DNA of 64,000 nucleotides from Tomocerus qinae. Lineage: Eukaryota > Arthropoda > Collembola > Entomobryomorpha > Tomoceridae. The stretch is taken from the NCBI GenBank assembly GCA_020055645.1, contig CM034547.1:930001-994000 (forward strand), in the 5' to 3' direction. How positions within the stretch are numbered: position 1 is the first letter of the stretch; each line of letters opens with the position of its first letter. Positions 58,261-64,000 of this stretch are shown here, piece after piece. The notes under the pieces are model-generated. The model worked only from the letters and a program-made list of their open reading frames with translations, made no database searches and was not told the origin of the DNA. The translations under genes and the position numbers were made by a program.

Positions 58261-58479
58261 TCATGTAAATATAAAATGCAATTTACAGACGCCAAAATTA
58301 GCGAGGTTCGATTTAAAAACCCCACAACAAAGCACAAAATCCAACCATGCATTCTTCCTGTGTACGCTTGGAAAATAAAATACTGTAGCAGAAGGGCTAC
58401 CTTTTACATTTGTGCAACACTTGACAGCACACCGCCTAACCATCGCTAATTCCAGCAATGGACAATAGACGCCTGCCAA
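58261..58479 (-). pseudogene. THAP-domain fragment
   Basis: From ATG at 58443 the minus strand reads MVRRCAVKCCTNVKG, then VFYFPSVHRKNAWLDFV and FGVCKLHF. This gives the C2CH zinc pattern of a THAP DNA-binding domain (Cys-x4-Cys, the invariant Pro and Trp, then Cys-x2-His). It stops soon after the CKLHF block, so the usual C-terminal AVPTIF-type motif is missing or lies in another exon. It could be the first exon of a P-element-type transposase or of a host THAP gene; no second exon was found. Confidence 0.65.
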
Positions 58480-59173
58480 TATGAGAAATATGCATACTAC
58501 AAATTACTAGGAATCTAAGATGGGGACGGGACTGCTGAGACAAAAATTCATATTTTTGTCCCAGAGTTTGTCCACCGATATAACGGTCCTTTCCCCACCT
58601 GTCTATAAGCAAAACAAGCGTCACTATAGAAATTTAGCCCGCCTTGGGTAGGGGAGAGAGCTGTCGGTTGTCCGAGATTTTACTTTGGTAATTTTTACAA
58701 AACCTGCAGCATTTCTCATAACTTTGTTTTATACATTTTACTTGGGTACAAACATAATAAATTTTACCAACCACATATCTCTCAATTGAGGTGAAAATTA
58801 ATTTTACTTTAAATAACTTTAGTGTTAAGTTCGAGTTAAAATTAGTGGTCATAAAACAATAAAACCAAATTTTAACTTCATTAATAATTACTCCTGATTT
58901 TGTCTTTAAGATCATAAGTCCAAATTTCGACGATTTTGCAACTTTGAAATTCCGATTTTGGTAATTGGTTTTCTTATGAGTTATTTCTATACTATTCTAT
59001 TACCAAAGACGTGTTCATGGTTCTCTTTACTCAGGCGAGCTTCTGTTATGGCTTGCTGTTCTGTTTACTATTAAGAATGGGATTTGACTTTTTAAAGATA
59101 TGATAGCTAAACTCGTAGCTATGCGTAGGTCCCGTTCTTAATAAGTATTGAGTTGAGTTTGCGTAATATGTAC
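58480..59173. other. No gene; repeat fragments
   Basis: 58540-58645 resembles R1 in reverse (GTCCCAGAGTTTGTCC, AGCCCGCCTTGGGTAG). A repeat S tail (CTTTACTCAGGCGAGCTTCT) is at 59028-59050. Frame 58634-58915 has no recognised features. The end of the VIPAS39 3' UTR should fall here on the minus strand, but I found no clear AATAAA. Confidence 0.45.
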
Positions 59174-62100
59174 TTAAGTTATAAATGTAAATAAATAAGT
59201 AATTACCGAGTTTTTAAGAACATTATCTGCATAGATGGCTTCTTTAGAATTTTCTTGTAAATTAGACCTATATGTTAATATCGCCGCTCGATCTTTTTGA
59301 GACGCATATACCTGGAATAGTCAATTTAAACTATATCAGTCAGAAAACTAGCACTATTTCCAACGCAGGACCTCCTCAAGCGCGGGGCCCGGCGCGACCG
59401 CTTCATCCAGAATCTATAGAAATAAATAACTTACATCGATTACAACCATGTTGCAGTTTAGCTTTTTTGCTATCGATAATTTTTTGTTGGGATCATCAAT
59501 CAAGCGGACAAATCGGGCAGTTAAATCAACAGGGGCCTCCTGTAGAGTGTGGCAAACATCTTCTAAAGGTAATAGGCATTTGTCTTTCGATCCCCCGAGC
59601 CATGTCTGAAAAACGTTGAAACATTTGTAATAAAATCATCGGTTTGTTCTTAAACATCCGTAGTAGGCAGCGTTATATGAAGTGAATGCACAAAAATAGA
59701 GTAATAAAAAGACTGATATACTTTGGTTAGAAGGAGCGTTTCAATCTGTGGCCACTTCTGTTGCTTAACTAAAGCCTGAAGAGTAACCCAAGCGTACTGC
59801 TTCACATTCAACGAATACTTCGACCTGATGTTGTCGATTGTAAGCGGTCCCACAGAGTTTTCGTAAAAGTGTTCAGAAATATATCTCAATGTCTGAAGTA
59901 CAGATCCGTGCTCGGTATGGACAAATGACGAGTCTTTCTTCTCTTTTATCTCCTTATGGACACCTATAAATAAACAGATTCACATTCATAAATTCATCAT
60001 AAGGCTAATTAATATTGGTAGTGGGGAAAAACAAGAGAAAAAGGTTTCAAATGTTTCAAAACATGTCACAATGATACGTTTTTATGAATACCGTGGAATT
60101 TCAGGATAAGTGAAACTGGCACAATACCGACGTTTAACAAATACGTAATAATAAAAAATATACAATTTTAAAATCATTACGGCGGGTTTAGAGTAACAAC
60201 CGACCTTTAACCGGTATTTCTAAAATTATGGGCCGATTTCGAAAGCCATTCTCACTATAATTTAATAACTAAGGGTAATCGACTTTAAAAAAATTACAAA
60301 AAACGATAAGTATTTTAAATTAGTTTAGGTTTGCAAAAGGTTTTTCACACCAGCTAGCAGTTGTAACTTAGTAAGGAGTGCTGGTGCGCTGGTGGAAAAA
60401 GTTTTTTTTCACTGGCAACCTGAAAAAATCCCTGCTGGCCTAAACGAAAATCCCTGAGTTTGGAAACTATGAAATGGCACTATACAGTTTTAAAAACTGA
60501 GTAGCTAACCAATGCTGTATTTAAAAGTCGATTTCTAAAAGGGCAATGACGTCGTAGAAGTTACACACAAGGAAAATTAAGGCTTTTTTGACGAAAATGA
60601 GTCTAATATGGATTAAAAATCCCATAAAATCGCGCGATGCGCGAAAATTTTTGATGTTTTAAGAATAAATTAAATTTTCTTTGATTTGGGAAGGGAATTA
60701 AAATCTCTTTTCCTTATTCTATTTTTTTATCTTCTCTCACGTTTCTCTCTTTTTTCTTCTCTAAATTTTTCTCTGTTTTTCTTCCCCCTTTTTTTTCTTG
60801 TCTCCCTTGCTTTACTTGTCTACCTTTTCTCTCTATTTTTTCACGTTTTTTCGTAAAAACAATAGTAAATTTTCGGCTTCGAGGTTTTTCCACCAGCGGC
60901 TGGTAAATAAAGTATGTAATAAGTATTGAAACTTTGATTACTTAGTAATAGCAAATGCTGACTAATAAGTCCAGCGATGTCATCATCGGATGAAAATTGA
61001 CATTCGGCGGTGTTGAAATGATGCATCTCTTTAATGATATTCTGCAAATTTCCTTCTTTCCTCAAAATTTGTTTATAGCGAAGTATCAACGCGTCTCTCG
61101 TCCGTCCTAACATACTACAATAATAATATAAATATTGAAACATGGACATTACATTAAAATGATATAAAACCCAATAATCTTGTGTCTTTAAGAACAACAA
61201 AATTTTGGAATATTTAAAAAGACTCCGTATTTACTTGAGTAGGTCAACTAAATAGCTGATGTCGTTCTTTGTCTCCAAGTATCGAATGTAATGATTTGCA
61301 GCAACTCTATTTTCCAATAAGATCTGTCTGAATATACTTGACTTGAGTGTCCTAAACAGGAAAAGTGTGACCTGCGCGCATTGTATTACAAATAGTAGTC
61401 CTTCCAATAAATATCAAGTGTTTGCATCTCAAAAAGTTCATAAAATATTTATAATTTATAGCTCATCGAACTAAAACTTTATCAAGCTACGATGGCTTTT
61501 TTAACATAAAAGATTTCTATTTCATAAGCATTTAATAATTTTAAATTGTAAACTTTTATATTGAGTTAAGCAAACCATACGCAACGCAATAAAGTATGAT
61601 AGAAATGAAAATCTCAACAATTTATTCCATTCAGATACTGATTTTAAAAAGGCCGAATCGCACTGACTTCCGTGTAAATTCCTTTGAGAGTTTAATTAAA
61701 CAGCTGTTGTGTTTGGAGGTTTAAAAGGTTATTTAATTACAGCGAGTATGGAGTTCCCGTCTGAGATTTCAATCGCTTTGGCTAGAAGGGACTTCTTCTG
61801 ACTGAGATTTTTGTAGGGTTCGAATGACACTTCCGCTCCGAGTAACAGCTGATGAATAGTTTCATCTGCTTGTGGGGCGTGAAATCGATCATGCTTTTTC
61901 GACAGATCCTGTCCTAATGAAAGTTGTCTCTCAACATCTATATAGAAAAACAAATTGGTTGGTACCCATTCATATTCAAAATAGCAATACAGCACGCTGG
62001 TAAAGATAATAAGTATGTAAAAAGGTACCCATTTCGATGCCAAGTCCATCTCCTATTAGAAATCCAGGCAAATCTTTTAGTCTTTGGGAGAAATCTAATC

Positions 62101-63519
62101 GTTCGTCACTTGAGGCATCGGAATTAAAGGATTGGAGGGAACTCACTTCAGCTCTCAGATCTTGTTGCACCTTGTGGGCTGTTTCGCGATTATACTCTCC
62201 AAAATAGTTTACATCTTGCTGTAAAATAATTGATGGATTTAATTTTCATTATTTATTTTTATTTTACTTCATGTATTGTAAAATTATTGCTCCATTTATT
62301 TTAATTTTTACTTTATTAATTATAAATATTTTTTAAGTATTGCCGCATTGCATTCTAAGTTATTTTAATTAATGCTCTATTTATTTTGTTTAGGTCTATT
62401 TATTTTAATTATTATTGTAAATTATTACTCCACTTATTATCATTATTCATTATTACTTACAGTGTACAAAATACCATTTACTACTTACCAGTGGTAAGTG
62501 GTTTTTAATGGTATTTAACGTTAAATACCACTACGTAAAAAGTAGTGGTAAGTGGTATAAATGGTAAAAAATAGTTTCTTTTAAATTTCGTGTTTGAATT
62601 TTGAATAAAATTCGGTGCCAAAGTATGAAATAGCTTAGCAGATGATCATTGTTGTCACAAATTGATAAGTGTTCATCAATTAGAGTAGGATTCAAGTAAT
62701 GGGGCCGCTAACAACCCTTCCCGATTGAGAAATTAATTGTAATTAAATTAGCATTAATTTTAAATGGGCGATACCAAATGCAATCTTTTTTCTTCATTTT
62801 TTTATAATTTTTGGTGTACAATCAAATAAATATGATTAATTTAATTGCTTAAGGGGGCTAACTGGAAATATTTCATAGAAAATAAAGTTTTAAAACTTAT
62901 ATTTTAGGAAGTCTAGTGTATCTGTACTCAGCTGTCTAATCAATCGCTAAAATTTACCATTTTTACCATTAAATGCATTTTTACCATTAAGTGCATTTTT
63001 ACCACTGTGATGGTAAAAAAGGCTAAAAAGGGGTAAATTTTGTACACTGATTACTTAATTTATTTTAATTATTGTAATTAATACTTTACTTATTATTATT
63101 ACCCTATTTATTTTAATTATTATTTTATTTTATACGTCATATATGTGGCTAAGCCTAATAAATCTAAGCACACGAGGACGGACAGAGATATTGTTTTCGG
63201 GTTGGGTTCAACTTTAGTTTATTATCAAAAATCAAAAATAATACAAAATCTGGAAACGCAAATTTTTTTGGCACTTTGCTTTTTTTAGAAAAAAATCCTT
63301 TTCTTGAATTTCGAAACTAACCCCTTCTCCTTTCGCCCTTGGTATTTCATCACATTTGGATTGTAAAAAATTATATAACATAATAAAATAGTTAATCATT
63401 AAATATTAAATATTGACGCTCACATCCTCTCCAGCTTCTGCATCATCCTTAAAAGAAAAACCTTTAACACCTTCGGACCAAAATTTGTCATCACTTTCCA
63501 CTAGACGATTTGATGCCAT
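59174..63519 (-). CDS. VIPAS39: VIPAS39/SPE-39, VPS33B-interacting protein
   Basis: Partner of VPS33B in the complex acting on late-endosome, lysosome and lysosome-related organelle traffic. Eight minus-strand exons: 63519-63424, 62218-62029, 61937-61741, 61371-61235, 61114-60942, 59963-59722, 59605-59435, 59311-59174. They total 1344 bp and 447 residues (human about 493), and all junctions keep phase. Signature segments: DDKFWSEGVKGFSFKDD at the start; KAIEISDGNSILAVTLFLFR, then TLKSSIFRQIL; YLETKNDISYLVDLLNMLGR; NVKQYAWVTLQALVKQQKWP; TWLGGSK; and KLSIAKKLNCNMVVID. The region from about residue 160 on is the VPS16 C-terminal-type helical domain. The last exon is read through to TAA at 59174. 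A donor at 59206 (TCG|GTAATT) could instead lead to one more small exon with the usual C-terminus. A missing early exon is also possible. Confidence 0.9.
60715..60840. repeat. Polypyrimidine tract in VIPAS39 intron 5
   Basis: About 125 bp of nearly pure T/C on the plus strand (CTCTCTTTTTTCTTCTC-like), hence polypurine on the transcribed strand's RNA. It lies about 100 bp after the exon ending at 60942. Confidence 0.7.
62460..63049. mobile_element. hAT-type MITE copy 2 in VIPAS39 intron 1
   Basis: 590 bp with CAGTGTACAAAATACC ends and a perfect 8-bp target duplication ATTACTTA (62452-62459, 63050-63057). Its interior matches the 48627 copy closely, including the CTTACCAGTGGTAAGTGG palindrome and ACCACTGTGATGGTAAAAAA near the right end. 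Confidence 0.9.
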
Positions 63520-63762
63520 TTGATTATAACTCCTCCACTCTCTTTGTATATTGCTGCCTTAACTGAACTAAACTGCTACGCTACAACTAATAGATTTATA
63601 CATTTAAAAAAATTATAAACAAAAAACTAAACGTTTTATAAATTCAAAGGTTACATTGAAAATAAGTTGCCGCATCTTTATAATGCAGTGTTGCAGCGTA
63701 TAGTCTAACAATATAATAATTTTGTCAAGGAGGATCCAGCCATATGTTCAGCGTCAGAGATC

Positions 63763-63981
63763 GGCACCGGCCGGCCAGTAAATGGCAATAATAGTGGCCG
63801 GGCCGCGTCGGCCACTGTTAGTTTTGGTTAGTGGCCAGACGCCTTCCGGCCGACTGACGAAGACTACTATTTGTATATTTTCATTTTACAAAGTTTTAAG
63901 CATTTTCATTGATGGCCGGCCGGCGGTTTCTAATGTACCATACTGTACATATAAGCCCACATGTACTTTACTGGCCGGCCG
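63763..63981. mobile_element. GGCCGGCC-ended inverted-repeat element
   Basis: CGGCCGGCCAGTAAA at 63768 faces TTTACTGGCCGGCCG at 63966-63980. Inside are further GGCCGGCC and GTGGCCGGGCCGC tracts, far more GC-rich than the surroundings. It lies about 250 bp upstream of the VIPAS39 start codon, so it could influence its promoter. 63520-63762 holds the presumed VIPAS39 5' region without recognisable motifs. Confidence 0.65.
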
Positions 63982-64000
63982 ACGATCCTACACTGTAATT

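Overview
The window looks like AT-rich animal nuclear DNA, most likely from an arthropod. Host genes are split by GT-AG introns and are scattered among many transposable elements. Springtails or a similar lineage are possible, but I cannot prove the taxon from the sequence. No rRNA, tRNA, CRISPR or bacterial-type operon was recognised.

Four host genes can be reconstructed. CHMP5 (ESCRT-III) lies on the minus strand at 13779-8370; three exons are seen and the 3' part presumably lies left of the window. YIPF5 (Golgi/ER Yip1-family membrane protein) is on the plus strand at 21191-21997, with its coding region in one exon. MUS81 (structure-specific endonuclease) is complete on the plus strand, with nine exons from 45446 to 55384 and 563 codons in continuous phase. 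VIPAS39/SPE-39 (VPS33B partner in endolysosomal trafficking) is on the minus strand, with eight exons from 63519 to 59174 and about 447 codons. Three of the four (CHMP5, YIPF5, VIPAS39) act in membrane traffic, but nothing suggests they are co-regulated.

The rest is mobile DNA, often nested. At 0.5-5.9 kb a foldback element carries a 66-bp satellite array, and that array holds a 3.1-kb copia-type element with apparently identical LTRs and no reverse transcriptase. At 23-29.5 kb a LINE is split by a 4.8-kb DNA transposon encoding a DUF7869-like transposase, which is itself split by a hAT-type MITE full of TAATCC motifs. At 29.5-34.2 kb there are several LINE fragments with insertions whose target duplications can be read exactly. 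At 34.7-37.3 kb there are satellite-bearing elements, including one with piggyBac-type ends. At 37.8-43.3 kb there is a gutted BEL/Pao element with a repeat and a LINE tail inside it. A P-element-like transposase remnant lies at 43.4-44.0 kb, and a THAP-domain fragment at 58.3-58.5 kb.

A recurring theme is element families with conserved ends but quite different tandem repeats inside: the copies near 11.9 and 23.2 kb, the copies near 34.8 and 44.6 kb, the 36.3-kb element and the 40.1/56.6-kb family. Exon boundaries were placed by hand from splice sites, reading phase and remembered family conservation; no alignment or search was run.
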